Shown piece by piece: positions 6,267 to 13,400 of a stretch of DNA of 20,593 bases. The notes beneath the pieces are model-generated. The model was given only the letters and a program-made list of their open reading frames with translations. It was not told the DNA's origin and ran no database searches. Origin of the DNA: a virus; the IMG/VR virus record IMGVR_UViG_3300042197_004108, positions 1-20,593 of that record; one strand, given 5' to 3'. Position numbers and translations under genes: made by a program. How positions within the stretch are numbered: position 1 is the first letter of the stretch; the number at the start of each line of letters is the position of its first letter.

Positions 6267-7223
6267 TCAGCTTTGTGCCTGGGTCCATGTCCAGGCATGA
6301 TCAATCATGTCCGAAATGGTGTATTTTAATTCACTCCCAGATACCTTGTGCCATTTCGCAGCATCGGCAGTCAAGACCACGCTGTCTCCGGCGCGCCGTG
6401 CATGATCCTGGATGGACAGAGTCTTGCCCGTGATCTCTTGTGACTGCTGTATCACTGACCTATTGCTGGTGCCCACACTGGTACCGAGATTGAATATGCC
6501 TGTGTAGGCATGCTCGCAGGCCATGACATGGGCCTGGGCAATGTCCCAAACATGCACATAGTCTCTCACACAGGTACCATCCGCGGTATCATAATCTGTG
6601 CCATAGAGATGGAAGATGTCACTGTTTTTGAGGCATTGCAGAACCCGGGATATAAGATGCTTGGCGTCGCTGGCCTGACCATGCCGACCACGAGGATCAG
6701 CTCCACAGGCATTGAAATAACGAAACACTGTATATTCCATGCCATAGGCTCTGTAATAACTTTCCAACAACCACTCGGTCATGAGCTTGCTTTCCCCATA
6801 GGGCGAAATGGGCAAGGCAGGATCTATTTCCTGACAGGGAATCATGAGTGGGTCACCGTAACAGGCAGCGGTGCTGCTGAAAACAATGCGTGTTTGGAGC
6901 TGGTTGACTCTCAGATATTCCACCAGCCGCTGGGTTTTGACAAAGTTGTTGTCGTAGTACAGCGCAGGATCGCTCATGCTTTCTTCCACACTGACACTGG
7001 CAGCACAGTGTACAATGACATCAGGCTCATGATGCTGGATCCAATGCAAGGCATCGTCGCTGGCAAAGTCGCCCACGAACATGCGATTGTTGGCAGAGAG
7101 CTCGTTGAGCCGGCTGGGCGGCATCTTGATATCCAGCATGAGAACCTCATGTCCTGCGTCCATGAGATTCAGCACAGTCTGTCCGCCAATATAGCCGCTG
7201 GATCCGGTCACTAGTATCTTCAT
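6267..7223 (-). CDS. galE: UDP-glucose 4-epimerase-like SDR enzyme
   Basis: This 318-aa protein is an extended short-chain dehydrogenase/reductase. It has the NAD-binding GSSGYIG (7-13) and Asp31 after the second strand. FSSTAACYG (115-123) and SPYGESK (140-146) supply the catalytic Ser/Thr, Tyr142 and Lys146. RYFNACGADP and CVRDYVHVWDIAQAH are hallmark GalE sequences. GalE interconverts UDP-glucose and UDP-galactose using bound NAD. E. coli GalE has 338 residues, so this one is slightly short, and related epimerases acting on other UDP-sugars cannot be excluded. GGAG lies 9 bases before the ATG. It lies 36 bases downstream of the GT-B gene, so it most likely supplies the sugar donor for that transferase. 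Confidence 0.88.
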   Translation of the reverse strand: MKILVTGSSGYIGGQTVLNLMDAGHEVLMLDIKMPPSRLNELSANNRMFVGDFASDDALHWIQHHEPDVIVHCAASVSVEESMSDPALYYDNNFVKTQRLVEYLRVNQLQTRIVFSSTAACYGDPLMIPCQEIDPALPISPYGESKLMTEWLLESYYRAYGMEYTVFRYFNACGADPRGRHGQASDAKHLISRVLQCLKNSDIFHLYGTDYDTADGTCVRDYVHVWDIAQAHVMACEHAYTGIFNLGTSVGTSNRSVIQQSQEITGKTLSIQDHARRAGDSVVLTADAAKWHKVSGSELKYTISDMIDHAWTWTQAQS

Positions 7224-7259
7224 AGCCGATGCTCCATGATCGCTGTTGGTATCTTAGGT

Positions 7260-8483
7260 TTACAGATCTTGATATTCACAGAACTGCGGAGCCAGTTTGA
7301 GTTTGTACTTGGCCTCAGGCACATGATCGCGATAGCGATTACCATTGCGATTCCACTGCTCGCCCTGGCCCGTGATGATGTCCACGATGCGATCCACAGT
7401 GCCGTTGGTCCAGTCCGAAATCACGCCCATGTTGTGATGTGGTTGGTTAAGCAGATTGGTAAGCTTGCCCACGGCATCGTCTTCGCTCCAGGGCACGTAC
7501 ATGCGCTCGGGATCGTTGGCAAAAGTTTCAGGGAAGCTGCGATAGGCTGGATACAATACGTTACATCCCAGGGCATCTGCTTCACTCACAGTGTTGCTGA
7601 CCCAGTCCTGCAAGGCACAGTTGAACAGCACTCTAGTATCGTTCAGGAGCTCATAGTATTGATTCTTGCTGAGATTTTCATAGATTTCCAGCTTGCCCTG
7701 GGCTGCCATGCTCCGCGCACGTTGCACATATTCAGGATTGTTGCTGCGCAACGGACCGCCTGAGAATACTGCGAACCGGGTGTCAGGCGCTACTTGCTCC
7801 TGATATCGTTCCGCGAGATCCATGAAGAAGCCAGGTTGCTTTTCTTGATCAAATCTTGCAGCAAAGGCCACTCTGCGAGTGCGCTGGCTGAAGTTGCGGA
7901 TTTGGTCTGCGCCCCCGATGCGCTCCTGTACTTCCTCCTTGCCAAAGGCTAGACCGGAAATATTATAGATAGGAGCACGCCAACCAGCAATGCGCATATG
8001 AGCAACCATTTCCTCGTTTGACGCCAGGACCGCGGTTGCAAAACAATTGACCATTTTTTCATATAAATCCATCCAGGGCTGCATGCCCCATACATGTACA
8101 AAATCATCGGGATCGATGCTCTGGGCCAGGCATCGAACAAAGATACGAGGGCGCTGGGACTCAGGAACTTGATCCAGGATATACGGGAGACTTTCCATCC
8201 CAGGTTGGAACATGTCTTCGAAATAGACGACATCTTCACTGGTGACATCGCCCTGCTGCATGAGCCGCACAAGATTCATCATCTGGCTCATGGCAAAATA
8301 ACTGCGACCGTGTGCGTCCAAGACCTGGCCCACAGAGATTTTTTTACTGTGGTCTAAGTTCAATCCAGGCACATAAACAACGTCTAGTCCGCGGCGTTCA
8401 AAAACTCTGCGATTCCATTCGGTCAACTGGAGAGTGTATCGAGCTTCGTAGGACTCTAGACCCATGTAAAATAATTTACGCAT
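7260..8483 (-). CDS. GT-B fold glycosyltransferase
   Basis: The 407-aa protein has the two-domain layout of GT-B glycosyltransferases. The C-terminal domain starts around VAFAARFDQEKQP (205-217), the usual donor-domain opening. A glycine-rich turn follows (AVFSGGPLRSNNP, 238-250). LFNCALQDWVSNTVSEADAL (286-305) contains the conserved Glu that binds the nucleotide sugar, and GCNVLYPAYRSFPE completes the GT4-type signature. No membrane segment is present. AGGA is placed 4 bases before the ATG. It sits between a 72-aa gene and galE. T4-like phages use GT-B enzymes (alpha- and beta-glucosyltransferases) to decorate modified DNA bases, and this gene is in the same gene block as the DpdA-like gene. 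Glycosylation of DNA is therefore possible but not shown; virion or host-surface glycans are alternatives. Confidence 0.75.
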   Translation of the reverse strand: MRKLFYMGLESYEARYTLQLTEWNRRVFERRGLDVVYVPGLNLDHSKKISVGQVLDAHGRSYFAMSQMMNLVRLMQQGDVTSEDVVYFEDMFQPGMESLPYILDQVPESQRPRIFVRCLAQSIDPDDFVHVWGMQPWMDLYEKMVNCFATAVLASNEEMVAHMRIAGWRAPIYNISGLAFGKEEVQERIGGADQIRNFSQRTRRVAFAARFDQEKQPGFFMDLAERYQEQVAPDTRFAVFSGGPLRSNNPEYVQRARSMAAQGKLEIYENLSKNQYYELLNDTRVLFNCALQDWVSNTVSEADALGCNVLYPAYRSFPETFANDPERMYVPWSEDDAVGKLTNLLNQPHHNMGVISDWTNGTVDRIVDIITGQGEQWNRNGNRYRDHVPEAKYKLKLAPQFCEYQDL

Positions 8484-8497
8484 GATAGTCCTCTAAA

Positions 8498-8716
8498 TTA
8501 CAAGCCGCGTTTGGCATCCAAAGACCACATGTCTTTGGCAGGTTTGCCTTGGCAGTACTTGTTGAACTGCTGGAAAGCATAGCTCTTCCAATTGTAGAGA
8601 TCTGACTCATCGTAGCGATATCCAAAGTCTCGACAGAAACCTAGATAGTGCTCAAGGTCATCAAAAATAGCCACCACGCGCGGGTTTACACGGGATACAT
8701 TCTTTCGGTCTTTCAT
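8498..8716 (-). CDS. Small conserved-looking phage protein (72 aa)
   Basis: The sequence begins MKDRKNVSRVNPRVVAIFDD and has an aromatic, charged centre (YLGFCRDFGYRYDESDLYNW) before ending KDMWSLDAKRGL. The pattern recalls short hypothetical proteins of T4-like marine phages, but I cannot name a family. A strong ribosome binding site (AAGGAA, 6 bases before the ATG) and a 40-base A/T-rich gap upstream make it a secure gene. It lies 14 bases before the GT-B gene and should be co-transcribed with it. Confidence 0.7.
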   Translation of the reverse strand: MKDRKNVSRVNPRVVAIFDDLEHYLGFCRDFGYRYDESDLYNWKSYAFQQFNKYCQGKPAKDMWSLDAKRGL

Positions 8717-8756
8717 TTTATTTCCTTCAATTATTACTATTAATCAACAACAAAAA

Positions 8757-9194
8757 TCATCCTGACTTGACATATCTGATGTAACTGCCGTTTTCGCCGT
8801 CTTCAGACACTTCAATCCACATGTCTCGACCGGGGTAACGTACGGCTATCGCAGTATACAAATCATCGCTGATCATTTCACAGCTTTTGTGATCTAAAGA
8901 CAACACATTGTCTTGATAGAGACTTTCGCACCAGCGTTTGAGCTGTATGAATTCTATGTCACGGTCATTGTGGAACACCTCAACCCAAACACGAAAATGA
9001 AATATATGTCTGTGTGGGTGACTCAGGAATGATACATCATCTGGGCCACCAGTGGCCAATCGTGGATCAGTGGCTGCAGCAGGATAACAGTGAATGCCCT
9101 CTTTTTGGAAGGTGATCCATATCATGCGTCGGGACGCTTCGCGTCGCGCATCTCTGGCGTCTTTGAGAGCTGCCTGTCTTTGGGCATCAATCAT
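8757..9194 (-). CDS. Uncharacterised 145-aa protein, possible tunnelling-fold (PTPS-like) member
   Basis: The frame is open from a TTG at 9227, but the ATG at 9192-9194 overlaps the upstream TGA as ATGA, so I use that start. The sequence shows HPHRHIFHFRVWVEV, then DIEFIQLKRWCESLY, then LDHKSCEMISDDLYTAI and MWIEVSEDGENGSYI. This order (His pair entering a beta strand, Asp/Glu-Phe before a helix, a Cys-Glu at the start of a second helix, and a closing strand with Glu) resembles 6-pyruvoyl-tetrahydropterin synthase and QueD. No catalytic Cys in the usual place is visible. The likeness is by eye only, and the protein may be unrelated. It lies in the block with the DpdA-like and radical SAM genes. 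Confidence 0.65.
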   Translation of the reverse strand: MIDAQRQAALKDARDARREASRRMIWITFQKEGIHCYPAAATDPRLATGGPDDVSFLSHPHRHIFHFRVWVEVFHNDRDIEFIQLKRWCESLYQDNVLSLDHKSCEMISDDLYTAIAVRYPGRDMWIEVSEDGENGSYIRYVKSG

Positions 9195-9715
9195 GGGATG
9201 GGTTTGTCCTTTTGGTAATGTTGCCAAGGGGTAAAATTTTCGGTGCTCATGAGATCATGTAGTCTGTGGCACCAAACCCCGGGATTGGTGCTGTCAAAGT
9301 CACGATCATCCAGTTTGATCATAGTGTTGTAGTTCCATAGGCGCACATAAGGCACCGATACTCGTATTTGGGGGATAAAGTTATTGTATTCGCACAGACC
9401 GCCTTCGTTGAAATCTTCCGCAGCATCAATGGGAATATCAAGGCTACACAAATAATTTCTTTTAAGGAAGAACATAATCATTTCTTCCCAGGCATGCCAA
9501 TCACCGTTTCTAGCAGGATTATAGGAATGGTTTGCACCAAAGAAAATATGCTTCACAGGATCTCCTATGCTCATAAAGGGGTCTGCCAATATCTTTTCTA
9601 TGGAATCTGTGGTGTGTAATCCCACAACAAACAGAGTTTTCATTCCAAAGGCAGGGGTGCGTTCCACTTCCTGGCCCAAGAAAAAGCCTACATTGTCGTG
9701 TCCGGGCCTATTCAT
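9191..9715 (-). CDS. Uncharacterised 174-aa protein
   Basis: The ATG at 9713-9715 overlaps the stop of the radical SAM gene by 8 bases; a TTG at 9727 would add four residues and is less likely. Notable segments are MKTLFVVGLHTTDSIEKIL, HIFFGANHSYNP, CSLDIPIDAAEDFNEGGLCE and MIKLDDRDFDSTNPGVWCH. The beta-rich opening and the conserved-looking Asn-Pro-Gly-Val-Trp end suggest a folded enzyme-like domain. I cannot assign it to a family. Its stop overlaps the next gene as ATGA. Tight coupling between the radical SAM gene and the possible T-fold gene suggests that the three act in one pathway. Confidence 0.7.
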   Translation of the reverse strand: MNRPGHDNVGFFLGQEVERTPAFGMKTLFVVGLHTTDSIEKILADPFMSIGDPVKHIFFGANHSYNPARNGDWHAWEEMIMFFLKRNYLCSLDIPIDAAEDFNEGGLCEYNNFIPQIRVSVPYVRLWNYNTMIKLDDRDFDSTNPGVWCHRLHDLMSTENFTPWQHYQKDKPIP

Positions 9716-10778
9716 AAAGTTCTCCAAAAATTTCTTGATGACGTATGCCGCGCTGACTATCTATCTTTTCAATACCAGGCATGTGTGTGATGTCACGGTC
9801 TGAATACATGTTCTGGGCAAATTCCAGCAGTTGATCTTGTAACACAGGCAATAGCATTTCACTGTATTGTACAAGATCCTGGCGTAGAAAGTCAATACGT
9901 GATTTAGCCAAATCGCTCCAACTCACAGCACTACCATAGTATGGATTGATGAATATGCGATCCTGGGAGATATGGCACGAGGCAAAATATATGGCTTCTT
10001 GTATGGCCCAGGCCGTGAGCGGGAATAGGATCATGCTGGCTTCCACACGCTCAAAATCCCGCGTGACCTGACGCCAGTTAGATTCAAACACCGACCACTG
10101 CGCAGGATATCTGATGTACTCAAATCTCTGTCCCCTTGATTCAAAGCTCACTATGACCTTGACATTGGGAAATTGCTTCAAAAGTTCCCAAAATGGATTA
10201 TTTTGATAAGTTGTAAGATTGGTATTGACTACGATCTCGCAACCTTGATTCATGATTAACATGCGTTTCAGCAGCAACACATTGCTCTTGATTAGGCTGG
10301 GCTCACCACCCGCCAGGGTCAACATCTCTAACTTCATGAGATCCGAGTCCGCCAACACTGGCACATTACGTTTGCTGGATCCATGCAAGAGTATTTGTTC
10401 CCATCGGCTGCTATACTCGGGGCCACAGTACACGCACGATAGATTGCAGGTGTTCTCAGCCTGTAATTGCAGCGTCCTTAGCCCCACTTCATCATTATTG
10501 AGATGGGGATACATGTTGATATAATCCAATCTATAACTGCGACCAGTGTGTTGTTCTTCTTGCCAACAACGACCGCAATCCCGTGGTTGGGATCCGGATT
10601 CTATGTCGTGACGTATGCGCGTTGCTTCGGATCCTTGCAAGGCGCTGCCCAAATCGCCGTGGTCCAGGTACGTGGCGTTGTTGCAACATATACGCACTTG
10701 GCCATTTGTGTCCACCAGGAGATTATGGCGTACGGCAGCACAATCATTCATCATCAAAGCCATGTCGGTCATAGTCAT
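9708..10778 (-). CDS. Radical SAM protein with N-terminal cysteine cluster
   Basis: Radical SAM enzymes cleave S-adenosylmethionine with a 4Fe-4S cluster to start radical chemistry. The cluster motif is CNLSCVYC (C111, C115, C118), followed by LAGGEPSLI (155-163), the SAM-binding GGE motif, and IVVNTNLTTY. Before the core lies a second Cys group (C31, C32, C68, C71, with CGRCW), resembling a SPASM or twitch-type auxiliary cluster placed at the N-terminus. Such domains are common in enzymes that modify peptides. At 356 aa it is too long, and its motif too far in, to be QueE. The start is uncertain: ATGs at 10778, 10772, 10763, 10754 and 10751 are all possible, and the last two just overlap the DUF465 stop. 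Substrate unknown. Confidence 0.85.
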   Translation of the reverse strand: MTMTDMALMMNDCAAVRHNLLVDTNGQVRICCNNATYLDHGDLGSALQGSEATRIRHDIESGSQPRDCGRCWQEEQHTGRSYRLDYINMYPHLNNDEVGLRTLQLQAENTCNLSCVYCGPEYSSRWEQILLHGSSKRNVPVLADSDLMKLEMLTLAGGEPSLIKSNVLLLKRMLIMNQGCEIVVNTNLTTYQNNPFWELLKQFPNVKVIVSFESRGQRFEYIRYPAQWSVFESNWRQVTRDFERVEASMILFPLTAWAIQEAIYFASCHISQDRIFINPYYGSAVSWSDLAKSRIDFLRQDLVQYSEMLLPVLQDQLLEFAQNMYSDRDITHMPGIEKIDSQRGIRHQEIFGELYE

Positions 10779-10950
10779 GTTCCCACTGGTTCTTTTGCAG
10801 TCGGAACAGTTGATCCTTTAGCAACAATCGTTGTTTTTTGAGATCAGACAGTTGCACATCGTTGTAGCATCCAGTTTTTTCAAGTGCATCGATGCGACGA
10901 TCCAGTTCGGCATGCAATCTCTGTAGTTTTTCAATCTGCTGCTGATACAT
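10744..10950 (-). CDS. DUF465/YdcH-like small coiled-coil protein
   Basis: The 68-aa protein is a helical hairpin with the family pattern LHAELDRRIDALEK, a short loop, then LSDLKKQRLLLKDQLFRLQ. DUF465 (YdcH) proteins are widespread in Proteobacteria and of unknown function. The ATG at 10948-10950 is preceded by GGAG at 10 bases. An ATG at 10971 would add seven residues but has no ribosome binding site. The gene starts inside the end of the transglycosylase-fold gene (20-base overlap) and ends inside the start of the radical SAM gene. This suggests an accessory or assembly role for one of them, or simple gene packing. Confidence 0.7.
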   Translation of the reverse strand: MYQQQIEKLQRLHAELDRRIDALEKTGCYNDVQLSDLKKQRLLLKDQLFRLQKNQWEHDYDRHGFDDE

Positions 10951-12472
10951 CTTGCTGCTGCTCCAAAACATTCAAACTATTGGCGTCAAGCTCATCGCTA
11001 TCGCTGGGCGAGATGTCTTGCTCAAATAAATTATTGAACATGGTATGAGCGTTGACTGCTCGCTTTCCAGTAAATCCTCTCGTGCCCACAACACGTTCCC
11101 ATACTTTAGCATGATCATCAATGATGCGCAGACTCTTATGGCGATCCCGCGCAGCAAAAACACGGTCAATGACTCGGCGCACGTCATAATTGCTGTCAGT
11201 GGGGTGCACCATCATGTCAGGTGAGATGCCTTGATCATAAAGACGGTTGGCTCGCTGCACTGCCTCGATGTGCATCCAAACATTGTGGCCCATGAGCAAA
11301 GCGTAACTGAAACTGTCCCAAGACGTCTTGCCCTCTTTGCCGATCTTGTTGAGATCACCGGGCCGATACACGCAGACATCGGAGATCCGGAGTCGACTGC
11401 TGATGGGGCTGTCTTCGAACGTGGCATGGACGCCATCTTGTGTGACTGCGTCGCAGAAGGATCTGGTGTCGGTGGCATACTTTTTGTCGTCCACAGTGGG
11501 CGACATCTTGTAGCTCCATTTGCCACGATTGTCAGTGGCAATGGTGTGATACAACTGTCCGTTGGCAATGGCCAGGAACGGTGATGCGCAGTCAAACGAA
11601 ATGGTGAAATCAGGGTTATGATATTTTCTTACCGCGCGTTGGATATCGGTAAGCAGCACAGCCCACTCCAGTTTACTGGTGCCCAGGAAGTGCATCCAAT
11701 CATGAAGACCTTGCTGTAGCAAGCCATCGTGTATGAGATGCACCAGGCGTTTCAATACCAGATGCACATCGCACATGTTCTGACCACCCATGGCCCAACC
11801 TTCAAATGGTCGCTGATGTCGGGCAGGATCTGAATAGTCTTTCATGAGACTGTACCAGTGATCCGCTTCGGCGTGATTACCGCCCTGCAGCACGTTCAAG
11901 GTCTTGGTCGTGCCGTAACGGTTGGCCATCCAAAAATCATTGTTGAACTTGGTGGCCGTGACCGCATCTTCATAGCTGGAGATACCGGCCAAGGCCGCCC
12001 ACTCGGGATTGCGATATGTCCAAGTGGGTATGTCCATGGTCATACCGTATGTGGCTATGCCCATTTGCCATTTCAGCACTTCTTCACGTTTGAGCTGTGC
12101 TGCTCGATCTCGGGGATCAGCCCAGCGTCCCGGCCACACGCCCTTGGCGATCTGGAATCCGCCTGAGTCTGCCAGCATGATGGTGCCGGGATCTCGATTT
12201 CGGATCATGTCCTCTTTAGGATAATGCTTGGTGAGATCAAGATTGGCATGTCCCGCTGAGTAAAGACTCCAGCGATATGGGAACAATGCCTTGTGTGGAT
12301 TCAGCCAGTTCATCTGTTCCATGTCTTGTATGCCCGCAGGCATGCGTGACTGGGGCACATATGCATCGGATCTCTGCTTGCCTACGTAGGTAGCATAGAA
12401 GCCAGATATAGCCGGCAGGAACACAGCATAGTCATGCTGCGCAGCAGTTAAGTCGTGTTTTTCAATGGTCAT
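10931..12472 (-). CDS. dpdA: Transglycosylase of the TGT superfamily, DpdA-like
   Basis: TGT enzymes swap guanine for a 7-deazaguanine base; the DpdA branch does so in DNA. The 513-aa protein shows the TGT order: MLADSGGFQ (99-107, catalytic Asp102), MTMDIPTW (144-151), LNVLQGG (192-198), GWAMGG (225-230), HFLGTSKLEW (261-270) and ISFDCASPF (291-299). In the last, Asp294 matches the nucleophile of the bacterial FDCVMPTR motif. The zinc-binding CxCxxC with distal His found near the end of tRNA enzymes is missing, and the C-terminal part has a different, His- and Arg-rich sequence. Length exceeds bacterial TGT (about 375). These points favour DNA over tRNA as substrate, but this is not proven. 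folE and queD in the window could feed it. The start overlaps the sulfotransferase stop by 11 bases. Confidence 0.75.
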   Translation of the reverse strand: MTIEKHDLTAAQHDYAVFLPAISGFYATYVGKQRSDAYVPQSRMPAGIQDMEQMNWLNPHKALFPYRWSLYSAGHANLDLTKHYPKEDMIRNRDPGTIMLADSGGFQIAKGVWPGRWADPRDRAAQLKREEVLKWQMGIATYGMTMDIPTWTYRNPEWAALAGISSYEDAVTATKFNNDFWMANRYGTTKTLNVLQGGNHAEADHWYSLMKDYSDPARHQRPFEGWAMGGQNMCDVHLVLKRLVHLIHDGLLQQGLHDWMHFLGTSKLEWAVLLTDIQRAVRKYHNPDFTISFDCASPFLAIANGQLYHTIATDNRGKWSYKMSPTVDDKKYATDTRSFCDAVTQDGVHATFEDSPISSRLRISDVCVYRPGDLNKIGKEGKTSWDSFSYALLMGHNVWMHIEAVQRANRLYDQGISPDMMVHPTDSNYDVRRVIDRVFAARDRHKSLRIIDDHAKVWERVVGTRGFTGKRAVNAHTMFNNLFEQDISPSDSDELDANSLNVLEQQQDVSAAD

Positions 12473-13112
12473 GGGCTTGCTTGATTAGATCGTAATCTCG
12501 TTGGTAGCGTTCACGTATACGTTGTTCGAGTTCAGGTCTAAACGACAAACGTTTTTGGAACCACTGTTGGAGTTTTAATAAATGCCAATTTTCACTGTTG
12601 TTATTTAGATGCTGCAGATTGATTTGCAAGATATCATTTGTTTTCTGCGCAAAAAATTGATCCATAATGATATAACGACACTGGGCAGTGACTAAGTCGG
12701 GTATGAAATCACTTTGTGGCCACACATGGTCATCAAATCGATCACATTGATCGAATATGATCCTTTCAACAAGATCAGTGTATTGCTCACGAAACTGAAG
12801 TATTTCCATATGATAATCATGCGAGGTGGCCATGCTTTGCGCGAACACTGGTCCATTGGGACCTACCGGACTCAAAATAGAGGTGCGGATATATTGTGCT
12901 ATACCACTTATCCAACGCTGTATGGGATCTCTCAACACCACAATTATTTCTTTAACATCAAAAACGGGATCAGGCAGTTGCGTGTGACGCCAACCGCGAT
13001 TTCGGAGAGATTCAACAATGCTGGTACTGGCGTTTTTGGGTATGGGAATATAGGCACGCAGCCCACTTGGATCAACCATGGGCAGTCCACGTATCACCAA
13101 CGGCCTAGTCAT
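12462..13112 (-). CDS. Sulfotransferase-family protein
   Basis: Sulfotransferases move a sulfuryl group from PAPS to a hydroxyl or amine. The 216-aa protein has YIPIPKNASTSIVESLRNRG (21-40), the 5'-phosphosulfate loop with Lys26. It also has IIVVLRDPIQRWISG (56-70), the 3'-phosphate site with Arg61 and Ser69. Both motifs are in the correct order and spacing for the Sulfotransfer_2 type that acts on carbohydrates. HVWPQSDFI (128-136) is also typical of that type. No signal or membrane anchor is present, unlike Golgi enzymes, so it is cytoplasmic. It starts by ATGA overlap with the 93-aa gene. Sulfotransferases occur in several marine phages with unknown acceptors. Here the neighbouring genes hint at a modified base, sugar or peptide. 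Confidence 0.82.
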   Translation of the reverse strand: MTRPLVIRGLPMVDPSGLRAYIPIPKNASTSIVESLRNRGWRHTQLPDPVFDVKEIIVVLRDPIQRWISGIAQYIRTSILSPVGPNGPVFAQSMATSHDYHMEILQFREQYTDLVERIIFDQCDRFDDHVWPQSDFIPDLVTAQCRYIIMDQFFAQKTNDILQINLQHLNNNSENWHLLKLQQWFQKRLSFRPELEQRIRERYQRDYDLIKQAHDH

Positions 13113-13390
13113 GATTTCATGCTGGCCAACATTAGGATCTTGCCTAGTTCCTGGCCCAGGTCCTGATCTTCTGTAATGATATGAAGGCTACTGATGTTGC
13201 GATCAGTTTTCCGTTCGTACATACGTTGTTCTATCACCCAACCACCACTGGCTCTTGTGACAGAAAAGTTCATGGTCCTGTCACTTTCTATTGACCGTAT
13301 TGGTTGCAGTGGTGCCTCTTTCATAACCTCAATATCACCGTGTGATGCTTGTTTCAACTTTTTAGCCAACTGTTTATAGAACCATTTCAT
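13109..13390 (-). CDS. Uncharacterised 93-aa phage protein
   Basis: The protein begins MKWFYKQLAKKLKQA, a basic helix, and has a beta-rich second half (MNFSVTRASGGWVIEQRMYE, then ISSLHIITEDQDLGQELGKI). I cannot name a family, though it looks like hypothetical proteins in T4-like marine phages. The frame is open to 13507, but that extension is antisense-like, lies inside the clamp gene and is rich in Ser and Arg. The ATG at 13388-13390 is 10 bases past the clamp stop, with a weak AGGT upstream. Position after the clamp could mean a replication accessory role; this is a guess. Confidence 0.7.
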   Translation of the reverse strand: MKWFYKQLAKKLKQASHGDIEVMKEAPLQPIRSIESDRTMNFSVTRASGGWVIEQRMYERKTDRNISSLHIITEDQDLGQELGKILMLASMKS

Positions 13391-13400
13391 TGTGAACCTA

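Noticed and set aside
6510-7214. Plus-strand open frame of 234 codons
   Set aside because: It is antisense to galE, whose catalytic and NAD-binding motifs are complete.
9708-10778. Assignment of the radical SAM gene as queE
   Set aside because: QueE has about 220 residues with its Cys motif near residue 30; here the motif starts at residue 111 in a 356-aa protein with extra N-terminal Cys.
11212-11595. Minus-strand frame of 127 codons inside the DpdA-like gene
   Set aside because: It is in another frame of a gene with clear motifs, and its Ser/Pro/Arg-rich translation is typical of a shifted frame.
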